Assembly: GCA_963920765.1 (NCBI GenBank)
Contig: OY987244.1
Location: 32,309,678 to 32,373,677 of the forward strand
Direction: 5' to 3'
DNA from: Ulota crispa
Lineage: Eukaryota > Streptophyta > Bryopsida > Orthotrichales > Orthotrichaceae
Length of the DNA stretch: 64,000 nucleotides
Numbering within the stretch: the stretch's first letter is position 1; each line of letters starts with the position of its first letter. Position numbers and translations under genes: made by a program. This document shows positions 32,341-44,385 of this stretch, one piece after another. The notes beneath the pieces are model-generated. The model made no database searches. It was not told the origin of the DNA and saw only the letters and a list, made by a program, of their open reading frames with translations.

Positions 32341-33448
32341 CCAATTGTGCATGGATTTTTTTTTTTGAAAATCCAACTGGTCAAAAGATAAATCTAACCA
32401 CATTCCAAAACTCCTTGTTTTTCTAAAGTAAAAAAAAAGAATGTCAATGCATATAATTTAAAGTATTTCTCCTTAATGTTTGCAATTTTCATGATTTCTA
32501 CTAAGTGAATGAATGTCACCACTCAAAAATGACTTCCAATTCTAATACACTCATCTCTAGTGAACCACAAAATTATATTCTATGAGTGTGCCCCTTGAGC
32601 TTTTACATGGAAAATATAACTTTGTAGTAATAAAAAGAAATTGAGGTTGTTTGCAAGACTTGAACACACCTTGCTTGTATGTGGGAATTGCATCATGTAA
32701 TTATTATTATTTTTCTGACAACCAGCAGTGGTATTGGGAACATCCAAACTCACAGCCCTTTCTTGGGTCCAAATCCCTAATATTGGGTCTCTTTAATTGT
32801 TTTAATTTGTACTTTGGAGTAAAAAAAATTCCTTACATCCTACTATGCCTTTGACTACAATCATGGCTCACATTGGCATGTCCAATTTTCATTGGGTGTC
32901 ACAATTACATGTATATATTACCATGCTCCTTTCTATCTATATTAAAATCTTTAACCTAGTACTTGTGAGGGTAACATTAGTTATGACTATGTACAATAGT
33001 AGGAGAATAATAAAGAAATTGTGACATTGTACTAGATTGCTATTTTCTATTCATGATTTTTGTGATGTACAATAGGAAAGTCATACAAGGTAGAGGCACT
33101 TCACACACGCTTTTAATGTACCCAATCTAGGCCCAATAAACGTTAAAAGAGACCATTCTTAAGGGCCCTGTGGAGGGTTCATATTTTGTCTAATGATTGA
33201 TTTTGAGCATAAGAATTTTTATGGCTCTATTTGTGACCTTCAACTTGTAGTTCTATAATTTTAGAAAAAGTATTCTGATTTATTGAGAATAATTACATCT
33301 TAATCCAAATCTGCAAAACATTTCTTAAAAATAATCACAAAATATTTAATATTAAATTTTTGGAGCCCCAAGCATGGAATTCTAAATAGGGAGCCACAAG
33401 CACAGGGCTTCAAATAAAGGGCCTTGGGGCTCCAAACAAAGAGCCTTA

Positions 33449-33794
33449 GGGTGGCTTCACACTATGGCCAAAGGTCTAGAGGTTGTTGGTTTCTACCAAT
33501 TAGATTGCAAAAAACCAAGAGTTCAATTTCCCATCCCTTCACACTGGGGCCAAACACCAAAGGCCTTTAGCCTCCAAATGCCTATATAGCATCACTTTAT
33601 TGTCCAAAGTGACAACATCTCAAAGGGAAGTTTGGGTCCAGCAAAAATGGAGACCCAAATTATAGGAGAGAAGTCGTCAGTTTCAACATTTATTGTTTAT
33701 TTTCAGCAGATTTTTTTGGCCTCTCAACAAAGTGTGGCCACTCAATCTAACGGCCTCTTGACTTGGTAGGCCATAGTGTGAAGCTGCTCTCAGG
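33449..33794. mobile_element. TIR element with TTCACACTATGGCC ends
   Basis: Inverted ends GTGGCTTCACACTATGGCC and complement of GCAGCTTCACACTATGGCC, about 340 bp apart, with a further internal 'cacactggggccaaa' echo. No target duplication could be fixed, so the exact boundaries are approximate. Confidence 0.55.
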
Positions 33795-34856
33795 TGAATG
33801 AGACCCTTGGAGGCCTTATAGAACCTTGGCCAATTGGGGAGCCCTGGCCACTTGGACAAATTTGGCCAATTGGGCAATTTTTTTTCCTACCCAATCCAAC
33901 CCGCCTAGATTGCCCAACAATTTTTAGGCAAAACATCCAAAAATCTAGCCATTGGATTTGAGTAATTTCTTTAATCCCTGAAGGCTTAGTCGTCCCCTTG
34001 GGGACAAATGGTTTTGAGCATGTACCTATAGCTAAACTACATTGTGTGATTTTTTGAAACTTTTTGGAAGATGGAGAATTCTAAGACCTACCCAAGCATC
34101 TAATTTTTTCTTCATTCCAATGTTTATTGAAGAAGTTATCAAGTATTTTCTAAACCTAGGCAAGAAGGGGCAATTTGGGTAGGGCCTCTTCTTTGTAAGT
34201 GGGTGTTGACTCCAAAAAGGGTCAGCCCTTATGGTCACAAGGTGTGGACACTTGGGCAACAGGGAGTGGAGTGGAAGGTGCTTAGCTTGGAGGACTGCCA
34301 AACCTCCATTCCTTTTGCCCCTTGTAAATTTTGATGCTTGACTTTTTTGGGTTCTTTGTGTTTATTTATTTTGGCTTTTTTTTTCCAAGTTGTAGTAGAC
34401 TAAGATTCCTTGGTTTCCACCATTCGGATCAAAGTATTTCATATTTTTGAATTTTACATAAATCCTCCAATTTTGCCTAGTGTATATTTATGCAAATTTT
34501 ATGGCCTTACAACATTGCAAGATTTTACAAAGTATGATTCACACCTCCAACTCATTTGAAAATTCTCCCACACTTACGTAATTGGTCTTCTACATGGAAA
34601 AAAACCCCTCAACTTTGGGTAGAGCAATTTTTTTGATATAGGAGCAGTCAAAGGCTTTTGAACTTTCTCAGTAGCGAGGAATTTTTTTTTTTGCACTTCA
34701 GATGTCAATATCTCACTCTTCTACATCTAGAATGAGCTGATTTTTTTCCCACAAGTACCTCCCATAGTCTAGAACATGATCCTACGCTTAGATGTCCAAA
34801 AAATTCCTACATTTCTACTCATTCCCCCAAAAGTGGCAATTTTTAGTGACTTTCAC

Positions 34857-35912
34857 ACCCGGGTGGATCACTTAGCGCATTTTAGAAACGACGTGCGACA
34901 TAATATAGCAATGAGTTTATTAATTGGAGGTAATAATTGTAAAAACTTACAACTAAAGTAGGGTGGATTAAAATTGATGAATGCCTTATAAATAATATAG
35001 GTACATGATAAAGATGGTACATTATTTTTTATTAAAAGCAATGTAGGGTGTAATTTATTGAGGGGTTATTGTGGGGTATCCTATGTCTAGTTGTGCTCCA
35101 GTGGACCAAGGAAGGGTACAGGTATCCGAGGTGTTTGGATGAAAAGTTTTGGCCTTGGAAGTGGATGAATGTTGAATGATTTCTAGGTGTCAATCTAGGG
35201 TTTCATGCAGTTCTTGCATGCTTCATGATGAGGGTCCCAAGGGTACCCTTTTGCAACACGGAAGTTCTTTGCTGGTTTTGCTGAACAAACTTTGCTTTTG
35301 TCTTATCAACAATGCGCTTACCTTTCTTTTGAAGTTGGCTATGCTCATGTTAAGCGGCATCATCTGCCTTTCTATTTATGGAGGGTTTTTTGGTTTAGAT
35401 CAGGCGTGGTGAGCAAAGTTGTTTAACCCTTAAAGGACCATAGGGCACAGTATAAGCGTTGCCGTATAATTGGTATTTGCTACCAATAAGAAGTTTTAAT
35501 TTGGGATCTCAAGTAGCTCATTAGAACCGCTTTAATCTATTCTCCAACTTCTTTGTTGATCTCAAATGCAATAAAGGTGTGAATTCATTCCAAATACAAG
35601 AAAAACACCTTGTACTCTATTGGTCGCAGCAACACGCTATGTCCTTTAGGGGTTAAGCTCCCATGTTAATTTTGCAAAAAAAAATGGCATATTCATTAAC
35701 CATCCCAAACCAAATATAAATAATATAGTGTGATCAAAATAGGGTGGTCTAGGAAATATAAGTAATTATATGGTGCAAAAAATAGGCCATCTTAGCAAAT
35801 TATGTAATTATAGAATCCCTTTTATTCATGCCTAGGAAGTAAATAGCCCCCTAAAAAATACCCCCTGGTCGCACGGGGGGTACCCAAACATACAAAGAGT
35901 GATCTACCCGAG
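34857..35912. mobile_element. hAT-like element inside an A-type element, 7-8 bp TSD CTTTCAC
   Basis: CTTTCAC occurs at 34850-34856 and 35913-35919. The ends are related inverted repeats: CCCGGGTGGATCACTT at the left and the complement of CTCGGGTAGATCACTC at the right. A TSD of this length fits the hAT superfamily, which is inference. An A3 element is nested within it at 35427-35652. Confidence 0.7.
35427..35652. mobile_element. A3-type TTAA element, innermost of a three-level nest
   Basis: A 226-bp copy, starting CCCTTAAAGGACCATAGGGC and ending GTCCTTTAGGGG, between TTAA at 35423-35426 and 35653-35656. It is in reverse orientation relative to the 22669 copy. Confidence 0.84.
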
Positions 35913-36078
35913 CTTTCACAAAAAAAAAGGCTTGGGCCTATAGGGGTTAACATGACTAGATGAAAAATCTACTTCACTAGTTGAAATATTGAAAATATTT
36001 GTTGAAAGTTGAGTTCATACAACCCTACCCAAGTTTACAAGTGTATGTTGAACAAACACTTGGACCTTTAGGATTGAA

Positions 36079-37071
36079 GGAAAATATCAAAAATACCCCT
36101 CAATTTTTCAAAATATCAAATATACCCCTTTATTACTTGAAAGATCAAAACTAGCTCTGACTTTATGTAGAAAATTATCAATTATACCCCTAGGTCTTTG
36201 GGACCCTCAATTATTATGAAATATCAAATATACCCTTGTATTATTTAAAGGGAATTGATACATGTATTACCCCTCCTTGACTATTCTACCACACACTACT
36301 ATATATGGTCAATATTTACAAAATTAGAATAGGTGTGGATCACAAGAAAAACATCACTAATTTGAAAATACAACTTGACATAGAAGTTGCAACTTTACTT
36401 TGTTTTTTAGCTTCAAATCCCGCTCATAGTATCAAGTGAAAAATCTAAATTAGGTTTGATATAATTCATGTTGTTTTAAATTGATACTATGAACGGGGTT
36501 AAGAGCTGAAAAATAAAAATAAAATCCTATCTTCTGTGTCAAGTTGTATTTACAATTTAGCAATTTTTTTCTCATGGTCCACACCTATTTTAGTATTGTA
36601 AATGTTGACCATATATAGTAGGGTGTGGTAGAATAGTCAAAAAGGGGTGGTACATGTATCAATTCCCTTGTTTAAATTGTAAGAAATATCCCTAACTCTC
36701 TTGTGCCTCTTTTTGCAGTTTCTTATAAACAATCAGTTGATAATGGAAAGTAAAAAAACTAGATGTAAATTGAATGCAAGCCAAATCTTGGAAGCATGAT
36801 TTTTAAGCTCCATAAAGGGTGTTTGCATGTAAGTCTATTGTGATCAAAACCATTGTAGTGATTACATAGTAATTTTTGTAGTCATTTGATATTTATTTAT
36901 TTTTGAAATAATAAGGCACAAAAAACTAGAGGTATTAATGAAATTATCAAAGATAATTAGGGGTATAATTGATATTCCTACCTAAAGCCAAGGGTATTTT
37001 TGATATTTCAAATAATACAAGAGTATATTTGATACTTTGAAAAGACTGAGGGGTATTTTTCATTTTTTCCC
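36079..37071. mobile_element. Large foldback element with another foldback nested in it
   Basis: The outer arms read GGAAAATATCAAAAATACCC and near complement, followed by repeated 'atcaaatataccc' units in each arm. The element at 36250-36667 sits in the left part. Flanking 9-mers agree only partly, so no clear TSD. Confidence 0.72.
36250..36667. mobile_element. Mutator-like foldback nested in a larger foldback, 9-bp TSD
   Basis: A 418-bp element with arms GGGAATTGATACATGTA and complement. The flanks TTATTTAAA (36241-36249) and TTGTTTAAA (36668-36676) differ at one base, consistent with a 9-bp duplication. Confidence 0.77.
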
Positions 37072-37151
37072 TCGGGGTTAAAGATCTTGAGAAGTTCCTT
37101 CTAAAGCAGAGAACTACACTAATAATGATATATAGTGTTAGGTTACCAATA

Positions 37152-37371
37152 CAGTAGAACTCCTCTAAACTGATATGGTTGGGACCCCAAGAACAAGATT
37201 AGTTTAAGTAAGTTATTAGTTAGTTACCTTGAGGTTAGTGCCAGGATAGCACCAAGGAGTATTACTACTATTGAATTAATTGCTTTGGTTTATGACTGAC
37301 GTAGGATTTGACATTGAGATTTGTGTTGTATATTAGATTATAGAGGATATTAGTTTAGAGGAGTTCTATTG
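37152..37371. mobile_element. Emigrant/pogo-like MITE, TA target
   Basis: A 220-bp element with ends CAGTAGAACTCCTCTAAACT and complement of CAATAGAACTCCTCTAAACT, then 'gttgggacccc' inside the left end, between TA at 37150-37151 and 37372-37373. End sequence and layout resemble the Emigrant MITEs moved by pogo-like transposases in flowering plants (family knowledge). Confidence 0.78.
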
Positions 37372-37404
37372 TAGTGTTACTTGCACTTTTACTTCACTAC
37401 CTTT

Positions 37405-37661
37405 AACACCATATTCATTAAATTGGGAATTTGGGATTCCCAAACTGAACTTCACCTTAAATCCAAAAGGTTAACTTAAACAAAATTCAAAGCTATCAGA
37501 TTTGGTTTGACCCACTAAGATTTTTTCCCTTGCAAATTCCTCCTCTCAGGTGAGGGCACGTGTACCCAAAAAAATGCAGCAAACATGGTTTTAGGGGATC
37601 AACTAAAACCTTCAAAAGTCCCAAATTGTTTGAAAATTCCCGATTTAATGAATATGGTGTT
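37405..37661. mobile_element. B-type MITE, 4-bp TSD CTTT
   Basis: A 257-bp element with identical outer ends (AACACCATATTCATT and its complement) and CTTT at both 37401-37404 and 37662-37665. This is the best-preserved copy and serves as reference for the family. There is no coding frame. Confidence 0.85.
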
Positions 37662-38369
37662 CTTTAAATCTCAACTAGTTTGCATTTAGAGTTGCTTTTT
37701 TTTTGTGCATAGTACTATTTATTGCCTCCTCTCCTTATCCTAACCCCAAGTAGTCTACTCAACCTCTGTGCTTGCAACCCACATTGTGCCTCTCTCTCCT
37801 TTTGGCTTGATTTGGTTGCGCCGCTCCCCTTATGACTTTGCCTTTGTTGCACTGCTTTAGAAGGTTGACCTTTGTTTTGTCTCTTGCATGCATGTTGTTT
37901 CACGCCACTCCATTTGCATGCTTTGCAATGCTCACATTGCCAGAGAGCCACAACTTTCAATAGGTGATATTTTTCTTGAATTTTTCAATTTTGGTGTGTT
38001 TCTTCCAATTTTCAAGGGTGCAGCCCTTTTGTTTAATCATTTGTAGAAGGTAAATAAAAACCCACGCCTTCCATGGGCCTTGACCCTCCTCATGCAATCA
38101 ATATGGTAAGATATCCATTTCTTCTTCACCAGTTGCTTATTTCTCAAGCAACTTGATTTACCATGAAAAAAGTTGTTGTTTTCTGTCAATGTCAAGTTCA
38201 ATAACTAAGATTTTGGCTACAGATATGGGGATTTGTATTAGGGCCACTTTATACATGGCTTGGGGCTAGATGGAAGGCCGACCTAATTTGAAGACCTTTG
38301 GGCCTTCAATGTGGCTATCCATTCAACCATGTATAAAGCTAGTAAGGCAAAAGACTACAAGTTCCCAAA

Positions 38370-38495
38370 CTATGGGAACCTTGGAAACCTCATTGAAACG
38401 TTGGGAATATCATTGGGAATATTGGGAACATCTTTGGGAACTTTGGGTACATCAATGAGAACTTTGGAAACATTGGGAACTTTGGGAACATCAAA
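38370..38495. repeat. Imperfect TTGGGAAC-type tandem repeat
   Basis: Roughly ten spaced copies of TTGGGAA followed by C or T, with intervening 'atca' and 'cttt' variants. Next to the microsatellite at 38537. Confidence 0.7.
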
Positions 38496-38536
38496 TTATA
38501 ACATTAAATTTTTTTTTTCTCAAATACATATATTAT

Positions 38537-38690
38537 TTTTTGGGATTTTTTTGAGATTTTTTTGAGATTTTTTTGGGATTTTTTTGGGATTTTTTTGGGA
38601 TTTTTTTGGGATTTTTTTGGGATTTTTTTGGACTTTTTTGGACTTTTTTGGACTTTTTTGGATTTTTTGGATTTTTGGATTTTTTAAGTT
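38537..38690. repeat. GGGATTTTTTT microsatellite
   Basis: About a dozen units of (G/T)GGATTTTTTT grading into GGACTTTTTT. The Phe/Gly-rich frame across it is an artefact. Confidence 0.88.
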
Positions 38691-38937
38691 ATTTTTCATT
38701 AATGACCGGTTACAATGATTTTAATCTAAAGAACAAGGTCATCCTGCCCAAGTTTGTAGTTCATGCCAATTAGTTGTCTAGATATTAACTCATAAAATTT
38801 TAATTTATATTTTTTGTTGTAATAAAAATGAAACAATTTCTAACACTAAATGTAAACTTGTAAAAATTTCATACTCCAAAAAATTACAATATTTGACAAA
38901 TAGTGTATATGTTAACATTCAGTGTTGGTAACATTAA

Positions 38938-39868
38938 TCCCTAAAGGACCAACTGTTCCCTTGAAGGACAAATGGACCTCGGGCATGTACCTATGACTAA
39001 ATCAATTTTTAAATTTTTTTTGAAACTTTTGAGGTTGGTTGGGAATTCAAAGATGTATGTGCACAACCAACTTTCTCTTCATTTTGACATTTATTGAAGA
39101 AGTCATGCATGAATTTCTAAAAAAAAGGGGGAGGGTGGGTAATTTGGGCAGCCCAAAAACTTCTTTAAAATTTGCATTTAAAAAAAATAAAAACTTGAAA
39201 TTGATTCTTTAGATTTTTATATAAGTGGAAAGCTTTAAATCATTCAATTTTGATTGATGAGTGAGAAGTTTTAGTTTGCGGGTAGGTATGGGACTCTCAA
39301 ACCTCCAGTCCTTTTGCCCATTGTAAAATTTGGTGCTTTAATGTTTTTTTTTTTTTTTTTTTTCTAAGTTGTAGTAGATAAAGATTTCTTGTTTTTCATT
39401 GTTTGGATCAAAGTATTTCAAATTTCTCAATTTTACATAAATCCTCCAATCTTGCCTAGTGTACATGCAGATTTCAAGGCCTTATGACATTGCAATATTT
39501 TAAAAAGTATGATTCACACCTCCAATTCATTTGAAATTTTTCCCACACTTACCTAATTTGGTCTTCTACATGGAAAAAATAAACCTCAACTTTGTGTAGA
39601 GCAATTTTTTTGATATTGGAGCAAACAAAGGCTTCTAAAATTTTTGGGCAGCAAGGAAAAAAACTTTTTGTTTCACTTCAAATGTAAACACCTCACTCTT
39701 CTACATCTAGAATGAGCTGATTTTTTCCCACAAGTACCTTCCATAGTCTAGGGCAAGATCTTATGGTTGAATTTTCAAACAAGCTTTTTTTCCTACCTTT
39801 GTACTCATTCCTCCAAAAGTGGCAATTTTCAATGATTTTCATAGAAAAATGAGCTTGGTCCTTTAGGG
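38938..39868 (-). mobile_element. A-type TTAA element, first of three chained copies
   Basis: A 931-bp copy from TCCCTAAAGGACCAAC to TTGGTCCTTTAGGG, with TTAA at 38934-38937 and 39869-39872. The second TTAA also begins the next element. Body reversed relative to 20229. Confidence 0.83.
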
Positions 39869-39872
39869 TTAA

Positions 39873-40787
39873 CCCCTAAAAGACCAAGCAGTATTTTCAC
39901 CAAAAACTCTCCAAAACTGCCATTTTTAGAGCATCCACCAAAATTTGAAGATAAAAATGTTTTTTTTGCATATGCCAATGTAGGATCTTATAGTAGGATA
40001 GTTTGGGAAGATTTGGAAAAAAATTCAAAATTTTCTACCGCGTGGATTGGAAGATATTATGGTTTGAATATCCACGCTTGTCTTGTGAAAAATTGAGCAG
40101 CTACCATTCAGAAGGTGAAATTCCTAAGGAAAAAAAGCCATGTGGATGGTGCTTTTTTTGATTCCTTATTCTAGCTAAGTAGGGTACTTGTCAAAAAAGT
40201 TTCATAGCATTTGGAATTATACAACATATGGAAAAAAAGTAGTAAGTGAATAGAAGTAGAGAATGATTCAAAACTCCAAATTTTTGAGAATTTAATTATG
40301 GAAATGAAAAATGCCAATCCAACGGTTTTAATGTTGTAATTAACAATTTACATCCTTTGGTTTTGTTTTTTTTTCCAAGATATTGAAAATTGAGTAAAAT
40401 AAAGGACTCTTCAACTTTATTTTAGAGTAGAGAACTCATAACTATCCGCAAACAAAAACTCCCCTTAACTTTCATTTCATTGATAAAAACATAGTGATTC
40501 AAAGCTTTCCACATTCACATAAATCTCCTAAACCAATTTCAAAATTTTGTTTTCAAAAAAAGCAAAATTTGAAATGTGCTTGGGCTACCTGCCGAGTGAA
40601 AAAATCAACATATTATGCCATATCTTCTTACTCTTACTTTCAAATGTCATGAAATTTAGTGCATATGAAAGATAAACCTTGTTCCCACATTTTATTAAAA
40701 TTTCAGCCTCAAACATGAAGATCTCCAATCATAGGTACCTACCCAAAATTGCTATGTTGCTAAAAAAGGGGCTTGATCTTTTAGGGA
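39873..40787 (+). mobile_element. A-type TTAA element, second of three chained copies
   Basis: A 915-bp diverged copy, CCCCTAAAAGACCAAGC to GATCTTTTAGGGA, between TTAA at 39869-39872 and 40788-40791. Forward orientation. It shares blocks with the A copy in 13599-14524 ('aagatattgaaaattgagta'). Confidence 0.8.
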
Positions 40788-40791
40788 TTAA

Positions 40792-41709
40792 CCCCTAAAG
40801 GACCATTGTCCCTACAGGGGACAAATGGGATTTTGGGCAGGTACCTACAGCCTCAATTTTTGTCCTAATTTTTTGAAACTTTTTTTGAAGATAGAAAAAC
40901 GCATTAGCTTTTGGGGAATCTAAGTCTTATTCCAATTGATGCTAGGGGGCAAAAGTTATGCCCAAATAAGCACAAATTTGGGGACTAGGGGCGGCAAAAA
41001 AAATTCTTATAAAAACTTGAAAAAAAATTTTAATTTTTTTCTTATAGATTATATCTTTGTCTACATCTGAAGCTTTGATTCATTCCATTTGGACTAGTTA
41101 TGAGAAAGTTATGGACAATCTTGTTTTTTGGGCAACTCAAGCATCTTCTTGAAATTATAACTTATAAACTTCATTTTTGAATGCAAGTTTAACATTTTTC
41201 CAAAAATTTTTGTTAGAGAGGGTGAATTTTGCTTTCTAGAACAATCTCACTATTGGGATTATTGCGTTTCAATTCCATTGCAGGGTTATTAGCAATTTAA
41301 GTTTTTGTTCAATCTCATACCTTCTTCTACCTAATGTTTTTTTAAAGAATGAAAATTAAGTATTTAAAAAAAATAAATTCCCAAGATTCCCAACTCAACT
41401 TCCCAACATGCAAAAATAGAATTCCGAACTTTGTGGTGCAAAAATTTTAAGTTAAAAATGTTCAAAGTTAAAAAGTATAGTCAAACAAGGTGCAAAAAAA
41501 GTTTTTTTTTACACTCTAAATGCAAATATCTTCCAATATGTGCGGTCAAAGTCTTTGAGTTTTGTATGACACATTTTTATAGTAGTCTAGCACAAGATCC
41601 TACGGTCAGATATGCAAAATGCTTGATTTTCAAACTTTTTTACGCTTTGCCATAGAGGTGGCAGTTTTGAGTGTCTTTTGACAAAATAAAGACCATGGTC
41701 CCTTAGGGG
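40792..41709 (-). mobile_element. A-type TTAA element, third of three chained copies
   Basis: A 918-bp diverged copy starting CCCCTAAAGGACCATTGTCC and ending ATGGTCCCTTAGGGG, between TTAA at 40788-40791 and 41710-41713. Reverse orientation. Confidence 0.8.
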
Positions 41710-41713
41710 TTAA

Positions 41714-42380
41714 GAGGATAATTGACATTTAGTGTTGAGGTTTGTAATTAGTGCTGCCAACACTATATATATCATTATCAATGGAGTGAAACCATGAGCT
41801 TTAACCGCTGACGTATCCCACTAGATTTTATTTTGTAAACATTATTGTCCGTAATAAAAGTGAGAATAGTGTAAAACGATATGCTTGGTCTGGCACCGGA
41901 AAAGTGTACATATAAAATGCTATCTACTACTCCAATAATTTCGGAAAAGGTATGAGGCAATTCCATTACTCTAAAATTTGGCGAGATCTATGCGGATCCC
42001 CTCTCAAAGTGCTCGGTTGAGTCGTCGGTTCTCAAAGTCACACATTGCACGACGAGTTTTGTACCAAAAGCTCACAACCCATGTGGCAGCACTGGCCAAA
42101 GGCCGTGAGAGGGATTTGAAGTAAGCTTACTCAGTCCATTGCTTAGTTACAACTTAAGCCCGGTTAAGTACTGAAGCGTCTAACCTAGGCCACATCTAGT
42201 AGGCGGTAGCCACTCCTGTGGTGCCACGTTTCCTGCCCCCACGAAAACAGTTATTTTGGGTCTCGGTTCACGGTCACACAAGCGTGACGTGGCTCAAAAT
42301 ATTTCACCAGTACCACTCACCCAATAAACCCCATTCAGAGAGCTATGCTTGCAGTTGTACTATTACGACACGAATTTGTC
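41714..42380. other. Low-repeat intergenic island, no gene recognised
   Basis: Higher GC and none of the repeat families, but open frames are short and without known motifs. Could hold a decayed gene fragment or non-coding transcript. Confidence 0.3.
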
Positions 42381-42816
42381 CTACACCAAATAGTACATTT
42401 AGGTTGCCCCACAATAATTTCTTGACATTTTACACTATATACATACTGATACTATATTGATATTCAACAACAATTATTGTAATGAATAATTTTTAAAAGG
42501 CTTAGTAACCACTTCAAGAAAATCATGGTCAAATTTACAAAAAGTTGACAAAGTTTGTGACCTAATCTACAGTATATTATAGATTAAGTCACAATTTTTG
42601 TTAACTTTTTGTAAATTTAACCCTGGTTTTTCTTGTTGTTAACAACAACAAAGATGTCAAAAATGAAACTAGTGACGTATAGGTAAATCATGTGAAATCC
42701 TATTATCTAAAGAGTTGCATGCATCTTCAAGTGACCAACTAATGAGTCATGAGATAACTTTTTAGGGTAGGGCAACCTACTTGTTAGGGTAACCTAAATA
42801 TAATATTTAGTGTAAC
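42381..42816 (-). repeat. Family E repeat, inverted copy with internal hairpin
   Basis: Reverse orientation: begins CTACACCAAATAGTACATTT and ends AATATAATATTTAGTGTAA. A 122-bp hairpin at 42514-42635 ('caaatttacaaaaagttgac' pairing with its complement) interrupts it. Confidence 0.7.
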
Positions 42817-42849
42817 CAAGAGCTTTCCAAAATACCTATGAAAGGTGTA

Positions 42850-43296
42850 AGGTAGCAACACACATCTCCATCATGTTCCCATGGGCGTCACCTGACACTA
42901 TAAGGAACTAAGAAATATAAAATCAAATAGTTATGGGTGACAAAGTGATGGTTTTGGCCTATGAGTGACGGAGTGATGGTTATGGGTGATGAAGTGATAG
43001 TTATAGGTAACGAAGTGGTGGTTTTAGGTGACTAAAAATAATAAATTTGGAGTGCCCATCTCACTCTTTAAGAACCATTAAGCATTGTTTTTAGGATATG
43101 TTATACACAACTACACAATTTTAATAGTTTTGGATTTTGATTTTTTTTGTGAATAAATGCTTATAATTGAAACTTTGAAATTGATGTCAATATTTTTGGA
43201 TTCCTCTTCCTAATATGATATTATTATTTTTAAAGTTTATCAATTAATTTTCCTAATCCAAAATCCTTAGTTTCACGCTTATGAGTGCTGCTATCT
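42850..43296. mobile_element. TA-type element, G subfamily, inverted copy
   Basis: A 447-bp copy between TA at 42848-42849 and 43297-43298, reverse relative to 24165. The internal array 'gtgatggttatgggtga' repeats about five times at 42930-43035. Confidence 0.72.
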
Positions 43297-43298
43297 TA

Positions 43299-44385
43299 CA
43301 TATTATGAGATTGCCATTAGAAGTTTGATAACATCAAACTCAAGCCCCTTAATATTCAATATACCTTTGAAGAAATTTATTGATTGATGAGTTGACAGCA
43401 TGGTCTCTTGGCATGCCCTACATTCTAGTAATGAAGTCCTTAGTATTCTTGACTTGCTGCCTCGTTTTGGTTTGAAAGCTTTGGAAAGGATTAGATTACA
43501 ATTGCAAGATTGATGGTTGGCGATGGCAAGCATAGAAAACCTAAAAATGCCAGGTATAAATTGAGATATTGGCGTTGCGAAGTGATTGTAAAAATGCAAT
43601 AGATTTCTTGTAAGGCTTACAGAAAGAACATGACGCAAGCCCATCAATCCATAAGTTTCGCAAGGGGCATACTGAACATTTTTGAGGGCCGAATTTGATG
43701 TTTTCAAACCAATGAGGGTAGTCTTGAAAATTGCACATTTTTCAAAAATATTTTGAATTTTTTTCCTTTACCTTTTTCGTAAGAAGCCAAATTAGAGCCA
43801 TGTATCACTACATGGCACAAATTAAAGTAAGACTATACTAATTACTAACATTACTTTTTGGAACTAAAATGGTAAATTTACTAGCAAGGTTAGAATTTTG
43901 TCACAACATTATCTCAGCAACTGTAGGTTTGCAAGGGTTCAAAGAAACATTTTTTTTTTAATATTAAGTCCTAATTTACTTCGAGGACATTAATCAATAC
44001 AGTAAAATACAATAAAAATCACAAATCTACATTAGACATTGAAATGGTCTGTCTTAAAAAAAATCTGTATTGATAAATATTGCAAATGGTGCACTTTCAA
44101 TATCAATGTTTCATGCATTCAAGGACTATCTAATGAAACACTCAATTTACATTCAATTCGTGCAAGATACACACATGTTATTCTTTATTACATTTTTGTT
44201 GTGAATTTATAACTTGCTTCAAGTTCTTTAACAACCTAAAGGATGGAAAGATAAGCCTGTCTTCTAACTCTCCTCCATACTCATTAAAACTAAGAAAACA
44301 AGAAAACAATTTTTACTTTATTTTCATCCATTAATGCAGAGCAATTAGTGTGTCTTGAGTCTCTTGGCTGTCTTCCACTAATAAA
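43299..44385. other. Intergenic DNA, no gene recognised
   Basis: Contains overlapping reverse frames at 43303-43738 with no recognisable domain and no repeats that I could match to the families above. Confidence 0.35.

Larger units (their letters stand above)
33975..35946 (-). mobile_element. A-type TTAA element containing two further levels of insertion
   Basis: The left end TCCCTGAAGGCTTAGTCG follows TTAA at 33971-33974, and the right end GGCCTATAGGGG precedes TTAA at 35947-35950. The A sequence stops at 34856 and resumes at about 35913 after a 1056-bp insertion (34857-35912). The A sequence runs in reverse relative to the 20229 copy. Confidence 0.8.

Noticed and set aside
38573-38773. Phe/Gly-rich open frame
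   Set aside because: Translation of the GGGATTTTTTT microsatellite.
43303-43738. Two overlapping reverse-strand frames (134 and 65 residues)
   Set aside because: No recognisable domain, two frames compete over the same bases and no splice-supported extension was found.
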